A stretch of 64,000 nucleotides of DNA, taken from Puccinellia tenuiflora. Lineage: Eukaryota; Streptophyta; Magnoliopsida; Poales; Poaceae. Location of the stretch: positions 235,600-299,599 of the forward strand of contig QRDG01000024.1 in the NCBI GenBank assembly GCA_012064385.1, written 5' to 3'. The notes under the pieces were generated by a model, which made no database searches, was not told the DNA's origin, and saw nothing but the letters and a program-made list of their open reading frames with translations. A program made the position numbers and the translations under genes. Position 1 is the stretch's first letter; each line of letters begins with the position of its first letter. Shown here in pieces: positions 54,580 to 64,000 of this stretch.

Positions 54580-55692
54580 ATGACAAGCTCAAGCTCGACG
54601 CCGCGCTGCTCACCGCCTCCACCCCTGAGCTCAGCTGGGTCTTCCCTTCGCGACGTGAGTGCCTCTGTTCTCAGATAGGGTTTCTGATTTGGGGGATTTT
54701 TTAACCACGAATCACTCTTCATCGCCTGTTCGTAGATCACATATAGAGACAACGCGCCTGATTCTATCAGTGATCCCTACTTCTGCGGCATCGATGCCGC
54801 TGCACCTGTACTGTGCCGCATCCACAAGCTGAAGCCCGAATTGTTTGTTGCTTTCGAAGGAAACATGACAGGAAGGCGCTTCTACCTTTGTCCAATCAAG
54901 AATGTGAGTTCCACTCCGAGTTTGTACACACTAAAATTCTTAGGAAACTGAAATATTGAAACTCTGAACTTTCTGACTAATTGAACACCCACTGACTCAA
55001 AATCTGAATTTGTAGGAAGCTGAAAACTGTGGATTTGTAGGTTGGATGGATCCAGACTGGCATGGAGGTTTGCAAAATGCCCTAGCTAGGTTATGGGCTA
55101 TGTATGAGGACAGTGAGAATCGTTTAATCAAAAGCAATCACCAAAATGCAAGTTTGCTCCACAATGTATCTGAACAGAAGAAAAAGATGGACAAGAAACT
55201 CCAATTTGTTGGAAGATATGGACAAGTGATGGATGAATCTTACCAAAAGATCAAAGATGAGCAGAAGACAGAGTTTGAGGCAGTCAAGAAAGAAAAGGAT
55301 TTGTTGTTTGAGCAGTTGCAGGTGCTTAAAGATGTGAAGCAGCATGAGCAGCAAGAACTGGAGGAGGTCAAGAAAGACAGGGAGCAGTTGCTTGACCAGT
55401 TGCAGGTGCTTAAAGATGTGAGGCAGCATGAGCAGCAAGAACTAGAGGAAGTCAAGACAGATAGGGCTCAGCTGATTGAGCAGTTGCAGATGCTTAAACA
55501 TGTGAAGCAGGATCAACAAAAGGAAATGGATGAAGTCAAAAAGATATGGCTCACTTGGCTGATGTCAGTGCAAAGTTGAAGGAGGAGAAGAAGAAGTTAG
55601 AGTATGCACTCCATGACCTTTGGAAATTCAGTAATGGGACCAAAGAAAAACTGAAAAAAATCAGGCAACTTTGTGATGAAGGAGAGTGTTGA
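54580..55692 (+). pseudogene. GRF-type zinc-finger / coiled-coil protein (MULE cargo)
   Basis: Three exons: 54580-54654 (starts MTSSSSTPRCSPPPPL), 54736-54903 and 55016 onward, all GT-AG and phase 0. Exon 2 carries DPYFCGIDAAAPVLCRIHKL and RRFYLCPIK; exon 3 opens ENCGFVGWMDPDWHG, together a GRF-like Cys cluster. A long coiled coil follows, with 27-residue repeats built on EQLQVLKDVKQHEQQELEEV. The frame ends at 55579 because of a slip in a run of A near 55547. One phase over it continues (DMAHLADVSAKLKEEKKK) to a natural stop at 55692. Without that slip it would be a normal gene, so the break may be recent or a sequencing error. Function unknown; the coiled coil suggests oligomerisation or binding to another MULE protein. 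Confidence 0.75.
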
Positions 55693-55842
55693 GTTGAACC
55701 ATTTTGAGATGATGTAATAATCATTTGATGTAATAATGATCTGGTGTTAAACTGTTGGCTTGGTCCTACTGGATTCTACTTAAATAGCATGATGTTCTAG
55801 TGTTAAACTGATTGAGCATATGGTTTCCATCTAGTGTTTAAC

Positions 55843-56050
55843 TGGACCATATGGTTTGCATCCTGACCATATGGTCACACATTAACTAACAATTACTTGG
55901 ACCATGTGGTTTGCATCCTGACCATATGGTCACACATTAACTAACAATTACTTGGACCATATGGTTTGCATCCTGACCATATGGTCACACATTAACTAAC
56001 AATTACTTGGACCATATGGTTTGCATCCTGACCATATGGTCACACATTAA
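55843..56050. repeat. 55-bp tandem array rich in ACCATATGGT palindromes
   Basis: Units start TCCTGACCATATGGTCACAC at 55861, 55916, 55971 and 56026 (partial), with ACCATATGGTTTGCA before each. Copies are nearly identical, so the array is recent. It lies between the convergent 3' ends of the coiled-coil and B3-like genes. Confidence 0.9.
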
Positions 56051-56401
56051 CTGAAAATAAGATAACACATTGCAGGTTTGCATCATCCTCAAACTGAAAC
56101 TATATCAGCCAGACAAACAAAGAGCAACTGACAAACTGAAACTGAAACATAAGAGATTCTTACATAACAATATAATAGAGATCCTTACATAAGAGGTTCA
56201 CAACCTGACCACAAGTCATTACATAAGAACAAGTTCATCACATAACCTAACAAGCTTGTTACTTCCCAGCTCATTGCATCAAAAGCAACCAACCCTCATT
56301 ACATAATAAGAAGCAACTATCCAACAGGCTTCTCACTTCCCAGTTAATTACACCAAAAGCAACCAACCCTGGTTCATTACATACTTCCCACTTCTAAAGC
56401 A

Positions 56402-57339
56402 CTAAAGCAGACCATGAGCATCCAACAGGAGCCTGTGCTTGTTGGTTCCCAGTCCAAAAGCACCTGGCTCAAGCTTGTCCACAACCACCTTGAAACCATG
56501 GAATGCGGAGCGCCGACACTAGAACATGACAATATCACCCTTCTGAAAAGTGGCATTCTTCACTACAGTCATCCAGTTTGAGGTCATGATGGCATGCTTA
56601 GTTCCTTTGGCAATCTTCATCTTCACTTCCTCAGTTACCTTGTTTTTGAGAAAGTGGACAACTATGGTGGTTGCAGTCCGCGAAAGGTGCTTGCTGAGGT
56701 ACCTATTGGTGAACTCTTTGTTGAAGTACTGCAAAGAAATGGCAAACAAAATTCTATGTTAGGGTTTACTATGTGATCATACTCTATGTTAGGGTTTAGT
56801 ATGATCATACTCTACTAAATAGCAAAAAAGAGGAGGTGCCAGCACTTACCATCTTGCCTTTGCCTGAACAACATGAGTCATCTTGCAGGCTGCAAATGTA
56901 CAATGGTGTCGTTGGTTCCTGTTCAGCACAAATGCTCTGAAGAAGTATAACTTGTTGAGGGGACAGTTCCACTCGATTGGCAAACATACAGAATTGATCA
57001 AAGCTGGAATGCCCCATAACACCTGGACCTACATTTCAGCAACACCATGTAAATAAAAATGCAAGGTAAACACACTAGCACAAGTATATTGAGTTAAAGG
57101 AAACACAGTTGCACACCTCGGATAGTCATGCCTATGAAGGAATCTTCCTCAGAACCATCACTCTCAGAACCATCACTCTCAGAAGAATCACTCTCAGAAG
57201 AATCACTCTCAGAAGAATCACTCTCAGAAGGATCACTCTCAGAAGGATCACTTGCTGGAGAATGAGGCTCACTTTTTGGAGAAAGAGGCTCACTGTCCGA
57301 AGCATCAAGCACGATCAATGGCACCGTCTTCGGCTCCAT
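56402..57339 (-). pseudogene. B3-domain-like protein with acidic Ser-rich N-terminus (MULE cargo), one nonsense codon
   Basis: Three exons: 57339-57117, 57028-56850 and 56728 onward, GT-AG and in phase. Exon 1 from ATG 57339 reads MEPKTVPLIVLDASDSEPLS, then a long run of SES[D/E] units. Exon 2 starts GPGVMGHSSFDQFCMF. Exon 3 has a B3-like fold signature: YFNKEFTNRYLSKHL, TTIVVHFLKNKV, WMTVVKNATFQKGDIVMF. A TAG at 56519-56521 follows directly; in the same frame CRRSAFHGFKVVVDKLEPG continues to a stop at 56402, as the end of a B3 domain would. So the only visible fault is this stop. B3 domains bind DNA; here it might recognise TIR sequence or a host promoter, which is speculation. Confidence 0.7.
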
Positions 57340-57443
57340 TTTCACACTAGCAAAATAGGATCCAAATTAAAAATCAACACCTTCAACAACACAAAACCCT
57401 AACAGAATCCAAAAGCAGTAGCATTTGCAACTCCTCCATCCGA

Positions 57444-57587
57444 AACCCTATCATGAATCCTAAACCCTAACCCTAACCGAATCGAACTGCAAATCGAACC
57501 CTAACCCTAACCCTCAAACCCTAACCCCTATCATGAACACTAACCCTAACCCTAACCGAATCGAACTGCAAATCGACCCCTAACGCG
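57444..57587. repeat. Telomere-like CCCTAA repeats in an 80-bp tandem duplication
   Basis: Clusters such as AACCCTAACCCTAACC occur in two copies of an 80-bp unit that starts CTATCATGAA at 57448 and 57528. It lies upstream of the B3-like gene, probably in its leader or promoter. Units are mostly 6 bp (CCCTAA) rather than the 7-bp plant telomere repeat CCCTAAA. Confidence 0.8.
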
Positions 57588-58009
57588 CGCGGCTATGAGG
57601 GCAACCACACCGCATCGACAGGGCTAGAGATGAGAAGGGTGAGATTCGCGATTAGGGATGAGGAGGCGAGATTTGGGGTGGAAAGGACTGGATCTTACCT
57701 CGTCACCATCCTCCGAGGCTAGAGATGAGGAGCCGCGACGGCGGCGACCTCTGCGGCGGTCGGTGACGGCTGCGGACGGCGCGGGCTCCCCGCCGGCGAG
57801 CTCGACGGTGAGTGGAGGCGGCGGTCGGGACGGGGATGAGTGGGGAAGCGAGTGGGGACTGGGGAGTGGTCAACGCGAAAGAAATAGGGCACAGCGGAGA
57901 GAGTGACTGACAGGTGGGCCCCACCGCGCACTAACGCCGTCAGTTAGTCGCCATGTCAGCAAGCCAAGTCAGCACGCCTAAACAGCCCAAAATTGCCCAA
58001 TACCACTCA

Positions 58010-58148
58010 AAGATTGTCCAAAACCACTAAATTGAGGTGGCAGGGGGTGATTTATCCGGTTTTGTGGATTTGAGGGTTTCAAAACTCCCAATTTTAAGTT
58101 TGGGGTGAATTGTGTCTAATGTGTGACATTGTGGGTGAAATATACTTA
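58010..58148 (-). repeat. Right terminal inverted repeat of the large MULE
   Basis: Inverted copy of 48808-48948. It ends TATACTTA at 58148. Just inside it the sequence diverges after GGTTTTGGACAATC. Confidence 0.92.
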
Positions 58149-58317
58149 GAAAAAGGGTTTAAAAGGAACCAGCGATCCGTGATCCGTGACGTGATGACAA
58201 GTGTCAGCTATGGAAATTTGGGAGGGGATTTGTTGTTCACCCAATCCCCTATGGAAATCGTTAGAAAAAGGGTTTAAAAGGAACCAGCGATCCGTGACAT
58301 GATGACAAGTGTCAGCT
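58146..58317. repeat. Direct duplication at the right edge of the large MULE
   Basis: TTAGAAAAAGGGTTTAAAAG followed by GAACCAGCGATCCGTGA and TGATGACAAGTGTCAGCT occurs at 58146-58209 and 58260-58317. The first copy begins with the last three bases of the MULE end and has an extra internal TCCGTGA. Confidence 0.85.
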
Positions 58318-60255
58318 TCTCCCTTCATATGGGCCCCCGTGGGTGCTTAATATGTGACAAGTGGCAGCATGAGAGAGTTTTGGTGGGATTTCTGCTTCTC
58401 CGTGCGGAGGGTTGTACGTGCATTTATTTTAAGATTCGTTTAAAAAAACGAAATATCTTGAGAACCGTTGATCCAAATTACGAACCGTTTTCACTTTGAG
58501 CTCCTCGCGTTGAGATTTTTAAAACTAGATCCCATGTTGACAGTTTTGACAAACTTTTTTTTTGTACATTCGGTAGCACGTGGTTGTACATCCGGTAACA
58601 CGTAGTTGTACATTTACAGATTTTGTACATCTCTAGTTTGTACATCTCTAAATTTGTATATTTTCAGTTTTTGTATATTCAGTAGCACGTGGTTGTACAT
58701 TTCCATTTTTGTACATCCAGTCAACGTGAGTGTACATCCAGTAATAACACTAGTTGCTTTGCACGTGACGCACGATATATTATTTATAAAATCAGAGAAA
58801 TTTATATGCACTCTCAAAACAGCTTCGTTTCAAATCTTCTATCCTTGTCGAGTACCTGTAATTGTAAAAATAAAATGATACTTGCATTTGAAAGAGTCTC
58901 TTTGAACTTACTTCAAAATTGTCTCGTAAAATGTATATCCTCTATTTCTTGCAATTTCTCAAGGGAAAACCTCATACTATCTGGACAAGTATATCATGCA
59001 ATAACAGTTTGAGGTTCAGAGTAATAGCAGACTCTTGTTACAAATAATCGAATTCAAATCGTCTAATGCACAACCAAACAATTTGTATAATTTAGTAATA
59101 TTGCACGTGCGCTGGTAATGTTGTCATGCTTCGATTGATAAAAAATATTAGGATCATTGAGAGAATGTATAATACATGGATAGTTAATACCCCAATCTGT
59201 GATTTCTTCAAGTTCATTTGGAAGAGTGCCAGCCGGTCGAAGCACCCAAAACATGTGGTTACAATAGGATCAACACCAGATGTATGCTCAAAAAAGCTTT
59301 CACTTGCCCGGCTACAATTGTATCCTATGATCATAGGAACTCCTGGAAACACATATGCATCTTTTATGGGTGTGCAATTTTTTCCTTATAATTGTTGCGA
59401 CCCAATATTCTCCTTCTATGTTGACGCCAAGAACAAATGGGTTGCAGGTGCGTGTAGATTTTTTAAACAAACATTAAATTGGCATATAAACAGTTAGTGC
59501 CTGATCCATTTTATTCATGTAACTCTGACTATACTTTTAATACAATAAGCTAGTATGAAGCCATGATGGAACAGTTGGTTGTTTCAACTTGTAGTAGAAG
59601 TTTCAAATGCATGTACAAAAATAGTTGGAATGCTACTCACTGGTTGGTTGTCGAGTAGGCCAGCCATGCTTACACCCGAAGGCACCTACTCTAGACTCTT
59701 CTACCTGTTGGAATATCTCAGTCTTATAGTTTATAATCAGAGCATGCCATATCTCTCTGAAGAAAGTTAGAACCTTATTACAGTTCCTATCGTCCAGTGC
59801 AAAATTCATGCTAAGTTCCATCGTCGTGCATATTCCTAATCAGAGCATGCCAATCGTGCAGCATATTACTTGCCCATATACGGCTCATTACTACATGTAT
59901 TTGATTGAGACACGAAAAGATCATTTGTGCTGCTGCTACTTCTAGCTATCTTCTGTTGGTACAGTTTACAATAGAACAAAAAATACCTTCGCCTGCAAGT
60001 CGTTTATGCCTCCAGTAGTTGCAAAGTATTTTAAATCCCACAATTGCTGATACCTCCAGTAGATATAAAATTGGATGTGCTGATACCTGAAGTACCTCTA
60101 ACTGCATGAGAAAGGACATATTATTTCCTATTGGTAAATTCAATGATGCTAAATTCGGTTCATGTGAAGAAGGTAAAATTTTGCCACTGTGGTGCTTGCG
60201 TCGTCCTCGACAACGTACGTAGGGGGACAGAACTTGCGGCGTCGACGGCGACGGC
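58318..60255. other. Intergenic, AT-rich, nothing recognised as a gene
   Basis: A stretch at 58560-58745 repeats the words TTGTACAT and GTAGCACGTGGTTGTACAT, a texture of decayed transposon sequence. The frame at 59126-59497 (123 codons) has no motif. Confidence 0.5.
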
Positions 60256-61110
60256 CAGGGCCGGTCCTGAGATTTGGGGTCCCGGGGTGAAACTATAATA
60301 TTGAGCCCTTATTCTAAACATGAAATATAGTAATAAATATATGTATATAAAATGCTACCAATGAACTCTTCCTAAAATCGATGTTATTCTTACATAATTT
60401 ATATGCAGTCCCTATAAACCCAAATATGATTTTGAGCATTGAATTGAATTTCTCAATCATTTGATCGACATGGTCAATTATATCAAAAAAATCAATTCGC
60501 TGCAGGGAATTACCTTAGCATACTACAGAACTACGGCTGAGGCTAAGCTATTTGACAATTTCTTTACTGATCATCGTCATGGTAGATTCGATTGAAAAGT
60601 GATCATCTGAATATTTAATCCAACCACTATCTATGCAGCCCGCCAAAAACTTTATACTGTAAGATTTACAACCAGCGCAACTGCTAGCACTATTCAGGGT
60701 ATGTCACTTAAACAAATCGGAACATCAACAGAATGGGATCATCCACAATACCAATTAGCTTTGGTGTTGGATATGTACCTGACGAGAAGTTCATCTATAG
60801 TAGCAGACCCGACGCTGCAGGTCTGACCACATATTGACCCGCCCACACAACCATGGGGGTTTGACCGAGCGTGGTGGCTGGAGGCGATTTGCCCTTGCGA
60901 ATCCATAGGCGGCCATGGCGGCTTGGGTTGGGACTGCGATCTCTTACCGTAATGGGGCGCAGGAGATGGAGAACTGAACCGCGATCATGCGCCGAGATCT
61001 CTTTTGTTTTAGCAAATCGATGGATTCGGCGCTCGGTGAGGCGGTGACTCGCAGGGATTCGCGGGGCCCGGGGCGGCCGCCCCGCTCGCGCTGCCCCAGG
61101 GCCAGGCCTG
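60256..61110. mobile_element. hAT-like element, boundaries uncertain
   Basis: Imperfect inverted ends: CAGGGCCGGTCCTGAGA at 60256 and, reverse complement of the right end, CAGGCCTGGCCCTGGGG at 61110 (12 of 17 match). CAGGGCCGG starts are common in grass hAT elements. The 8-bp flanks (GCGACGGC and CGTACGGC) agree at only five positions, so a true target duplication is doubtful. No transposase. Confidence 0.45.
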
Positions 61111-61166
61111 CGTACGGCGGAGGCACCTGCGTCGTCCTCGACGGCGTACCGCAGCAGAACTTGCTC

Positions 61167-61265
61167 GTGGGTGGCCGGCGGAGTGGGGAAAAGCGGCGCG
61201 TGGGCGGTGGTGCGGGAACGGCAGCGACTCGTGGGTGGGCGGCGGTGCGGGGAAAAGCGGCGCGA
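61167..61265. repeat. GC-rich imperfect duplication, 64-bp spacing
   Basis: CGTGGGTGGCCGGCGGAGTG and CGTGGGTGGGCGGCGGTGCG, each followed by GGGAAAAGCGGCGCG, start at about 61167 and 61231. Confidence 0.7.
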
Positions 61266-62069
61266 GGCTGGGCAGGAGGCCTAGCGTCGAAAGATGGGGC
61301 GATAGAACGTGGGAGGCAGAGTTTTCGTCTGCTCCCTCAATTTGCTAGGTGCACACATGGTGCGGGTTAGTTTGTATCTGGACGGTATGATCTGAATAGC
61401 TGGGCCGGATCGTGAGGCTGGGATAGGTCCATATTCTCCTGTGTAAGCTTGGTTGGGTGCACTTGGTTTGGTGCTGCTGGTATATGTGTGACAATCAAAA
61501 ACAATAATCTTTGCATACCACAAGGACAGAGTATGGACAAGAATACAAGCTTGGAAGGAGAAAATGCTATTTCGGATAGAAAGTCAAGTATTAATTAAAG
61601 CATATACATAGGCCATCCCAACTTTTTGGCATGTCAATTTTTTTCTATCTCACCAAGGTTTTAGTTGGTGACCAAATGTTATGGAAGGTCTGTAGGTATT
61701 TCTGGGCATACCAAGGAATGAAAAAAAGCTATTCAGCCTATCTTGATGCACCGGAAGTGAGAAGGGATGGGTGAATTCAGGGGTTCTTATGTGCCGCCAT
61801 CAATTGGATCTGTTGCACCCAATAGACCTTTAGTCGCAAAGAAGAAGAAAATGAGGAGCTACTAGCCGATCACGAAATAGGCTCACCATGTCAAAGAACA
61901 ACGATCGTCGAGGTATGGATAAAGACACCACATGTCTTGTGTGTATCACCGCCTTGATGAAGATGAGGTGATATGTCTCAAACATATATAGTTTTTGATT
62001 GTTTCATTATATTGTAATATCAATATTAAACGTGTTTGAAGTAATTTTAATTCAGTGTTTAGAGTGAAT
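61266..62069. other. Intergenic, nothing recognised
   Basis: AT-rich sequence with no gene-like frame and no element ends that I can pair. Confidence 0.5.
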
Positions 62070-62439
62070 GTTTTTTATTTTTCAAAAAATAAATACTTCT
62101 GGCCAATTTGAGAGTTCACAGGTCATCCTATTTTAAATAAGTTAATGACCTCGCTGGCCCAATGGGGTATCACGGATCAACCTAAATTATAGTTTTTTTT
62201 TGTGTTTACACAATAGAACATTCTTTAAAATATATTATATCGAAAGAGCCAGTTACTGTTTCTAGATGTTTTTTATTTTTCAAAAAATAAATACTTCTGG
62301 CCAATTTGAGAGGTCACAAATCGACCCATTTTAATAAAGTCAACCACCTCGCTGGTCCAATGGGGTATCTCGGATCGACCTAAATTCTAGTTTTTTTTGT
62401 GTTTACACATAGAACATTCTTTAAAATATATTATATGGG
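62070..62439. repeat. 198-bp tandem duplication
   Basis: Copies start GTTTTTTATTTTTCAAAAAA at 62070 and 62268 and share GCCCAATGGGGTAT-type and ACATTCTTTAAAATATATTA words. They have diverged by several substitutions. Confidence 0.85.
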
Positions 62440-63418
62440 AACAATAGTCATGACCCAACCAAACGAGATAATATGGAAAAAAAAATACAAATGAACGGCA
62501 GACCTAACTTTAGCTCCATTCACGTGCTCTTTTCGTATCCAATTTACAAAGAGAGCCCTCTGGTTCATACTAGTTTTTCTTCTTCTTTTTAGGGGTGGAG
62601 TTTTGGCACCCTCGGGTGCATAAGCTCCCTGTTTAAAACTATATTTTAAGAAAAAAAATGAAATTTCAAAAATTCAGATAAAAGTTTTGTACGTACATGT
62701 TGACATTTCATATGCTTACGAAGTCGTCTCACGAAAAACTGATAATTTTTGTATCGTGTGTAAAAAAGATAAATTTGATGCTAAAAAAGACTTTTCACGA
62801 GACATTTTTTTTACACAGGTCATAGAAAATATCGGTTTTTCATGAAACTTGTCGTGCACACATAAAATATCGAGATATACGTGCTAATTTTTCATACTAT
62901 TTTTTTAGCATACAAAAATGTTTTTCCGATGGTAGGAGCATCTACTCCAATGTTCTAAAATGATTTTTCTCAACCTAGCCACGCAATGAAAATACCCATG
63001 AAAATCATGAATTAGAACTATAGTTGAGTTGTACCGATGGAGTTCAAGACACTCTCAGTGTCGACCCAACTATCAAAACAGACTTTTTTTTGGGACTTTT
63101 TGGGGTGTGACCAACCTTGTTTGGTTGCAGGAACTTCCACCTGGAATCCCAGACTGACCAGAGAGGCAACTGTACTCCGCGTCGACGTCGACGTCTACAT
63201 CGACGGCGACGACAACGGCAACGGCGACCCCCTCCCTTTCCTGATGTCCAGCGAATTGTCCCCTAGTCCCTTCCGAGCTGCAACCCGCAGTCAAGCAGCT
63301 CAATTTCGAGCAACAGTCGGCAATCAGAAAGTCGATCCACCTCTTTCCGTTCGGATTACAGTACACCAATGGAGATTCAATCCGTTTCGATTTCAGACTC
63401 CGGATCGCGGTCGGCCGC
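62440..63418. other. Intergenic and promoter-proximal sequence
   Basis: 62560-63000 is A/T-rich with words like TTTTTCACGAGAC and TCATGAAACTT, probably decayed repeat. From 63120 it becomes GC-rich and gene-like in composition; the 128-codon frame at 63037-63423 probably only reflects this. A short GACGTCGACG-type repeat lies near 63180. Confidence 0.45.
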
Positions 63419-63425
63419 TATAAAT
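63419..63425 (+). promoter_or_regulatory. Candidate TATA box of a gene leaving the window
   Basis: TATAAAT lies 104 bp before the ATG at 63523, in a GC-rich setting that fits a grass promoter and 5' UTR. Confidence 0.45.
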
Positions 63426-63522
63426 CTCGCCAGGCGGGGAAGCCATCAATCAGAGGAGACCGGCAACTCTCAGGCTATCGTATCACCCAGCAGATTCACG
63501 GCGACCGGCTGCTGTCAGATCG

Positions 63523-63561
63523 ATGGCCAGCATACGGTCCTCCCAAGGCAAAGCCATGGCG
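63523..63561 (+). CDS. Possible first coding exon (partial gene at the right edge)
   Basis: ATG 63523 opens 13 codons, MASIRSSQGKAMA, ending exactly at a strong GTGAGT donor (63562). A TATA box and GC-rich leader lie upstream. The next exon is not in the window, so neither family nor function can be stated. An in-frame reading through the donor gives only low-complexity sequence. Confidence 0.4.
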
Positions 63562-64000
63562 GTGAGTTCCTTGTCCCCTCTTCTCTTTATCCTTCTATTT
63601 TCCTCTCTCATTGAGAACCAGTACTCTACATTATAGCCAAGAAAGTAGGGATCCGGTGGGTGTCAAAATCAGAATTCCATCTTCTTTTTGGCTGTAGCAA
63701 AATCTCATCTTTGTCAGAAATCAAAGCCTTATTTTGTTTCCATGGTAAATGCGGGAGGGAGGTCGAGATGACTGGTTAAGCAGATCCTTTGTTTTCAGTT
63801 CCTATACTCAAAACCTGAACCTATTAATTTACGGGGAATATTATCTGTGTGTATGTCTTGGACGCCATTAAAATTGCATCTGTACGACTCTGTATGGAAA
63901 CTGTATCTCTGAGACTGAATCAAAATTGCTTCCTTCAAAATTGTGGATGTGTTTTGTCTCGAAAAAGATATCATCAAGCATGTACATCTTGTACTGCATC
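63562..64000 (+). other. Probable first intron of the edge gene
   Basis: Sequence after the GTGAGT donor is T-rich with no gene-like frame, as expected for a grass intron, and runs to the end of the window. Confidence 0.35.

Larger units (their letters stand above)
48808..58148. mobile_element. 9.3-kb Mutator-like element (MULE) with four gene-like units
   Basis: Terminal inverted repeats of about 140 bp (48808-48948 and 58010-58148), starting TAAGTATATNTTTCACCC, enclose a MuDR-type transposase gene (-), two GRF-type zinc-finger genes (+) and a B3-like gene (-). I found no clear 9-bp target duplication; the flanks (CACCCGGAT and GAAAAAGGG) differ, so the insertion is old or an end has changed. 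Every gene inside has at least one frameshift or stop, so this copy is not autonomous now. Confidence 0.85.

Noticed and set aside
59126..59497. 123-codon open frame
   Set aside because: No recognisable motif, AT-rich low-complexity neighbourhood, no splice or promoter context.

Overview
The window looks like nuclear DNA of a large-genome grass of the Triticeae (wheat, Aegilops or barley group). A 1.8-kb solo LTR begins and ends like BARE-1/WIS/Angela, the genes have plant GT-AG introns, the ERF coding sequence is extremely GC-rich, and small genes sit among nested LTR retrotransposons, a LINE, MULEs, hAT elements and Stowaway/Tourist MITEs. The assignment rests on recognising families by eye, not on a search. 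One base (45413) is ambiguous.

Layout. (1) 0.7-2.7 kb: a two-exon ERF transcription factor gene (+). (2) 3.3-5.0 kb: small repeats and a decayed member of a grass gene family (-). (3) 5.3-21.5 kb: a 16.15-kb Copia element with a perfect AGGAG target duplication. It encodes only a broken gag. A 2.2-kb MULE carrying satellite DNA lies in its interior and a 3.6-kb solo LTR lies in its 3' LTR. (4) 21.5-28.6 kb: mostly decayed intergenic DNA with a Nop56/58-like gene remnant, two Tourist-type MITEs, one hAT element and one Stowaway MITE. (5) 28.65-36.81 kb (-): an apparently intact six-exon gene for a plastid 5-formyltetrahydrofolate cyclo-ligase-like (COG0212) protein. Its first intron holds a very young 5.8-kb Copia element with an uninterrupted 1356-residue polyprotein. 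(6) 37.0-42.7 kb (-): a full-length L1-type LINE inserted 168 bp upstream of that gene's start codon. (7) 42.9-45.6 kb: gene remnants on the minus strand, split by the BARE-like solo LTR. (8) 46.1-48.3 kb (-): an intact ribosomal protein L3 gene. (9) 48.8-58.1 kb: a 9.3-kb MULE with long terminal inverted repeats and four gene-like units: a MuDR-type transposase, two GRF-type zinc-finger genes and a B3-like gene. (10) 58.2-64 kb: AT-rich intergenic DNA, an hAT-like element, tandem duplications, and a possible first exon running off the right edge.

Three genes look functional for the host: the ERF, the COG0212-like gene and RPL3. A fourth may start at 63.5 kb. The rest is transposon sequence or decay. 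The most notable points are the COG0212-like gene with an uninterrupted exon chain although one young retrotransposon sits in its intron and a LINE next to its start; the multi-gene MULE whose edge defines the upstream limit of the RPL3 promoter; and the gag-only Copia whose LTRs carry an array of a near-palindromic 13-bp motif.
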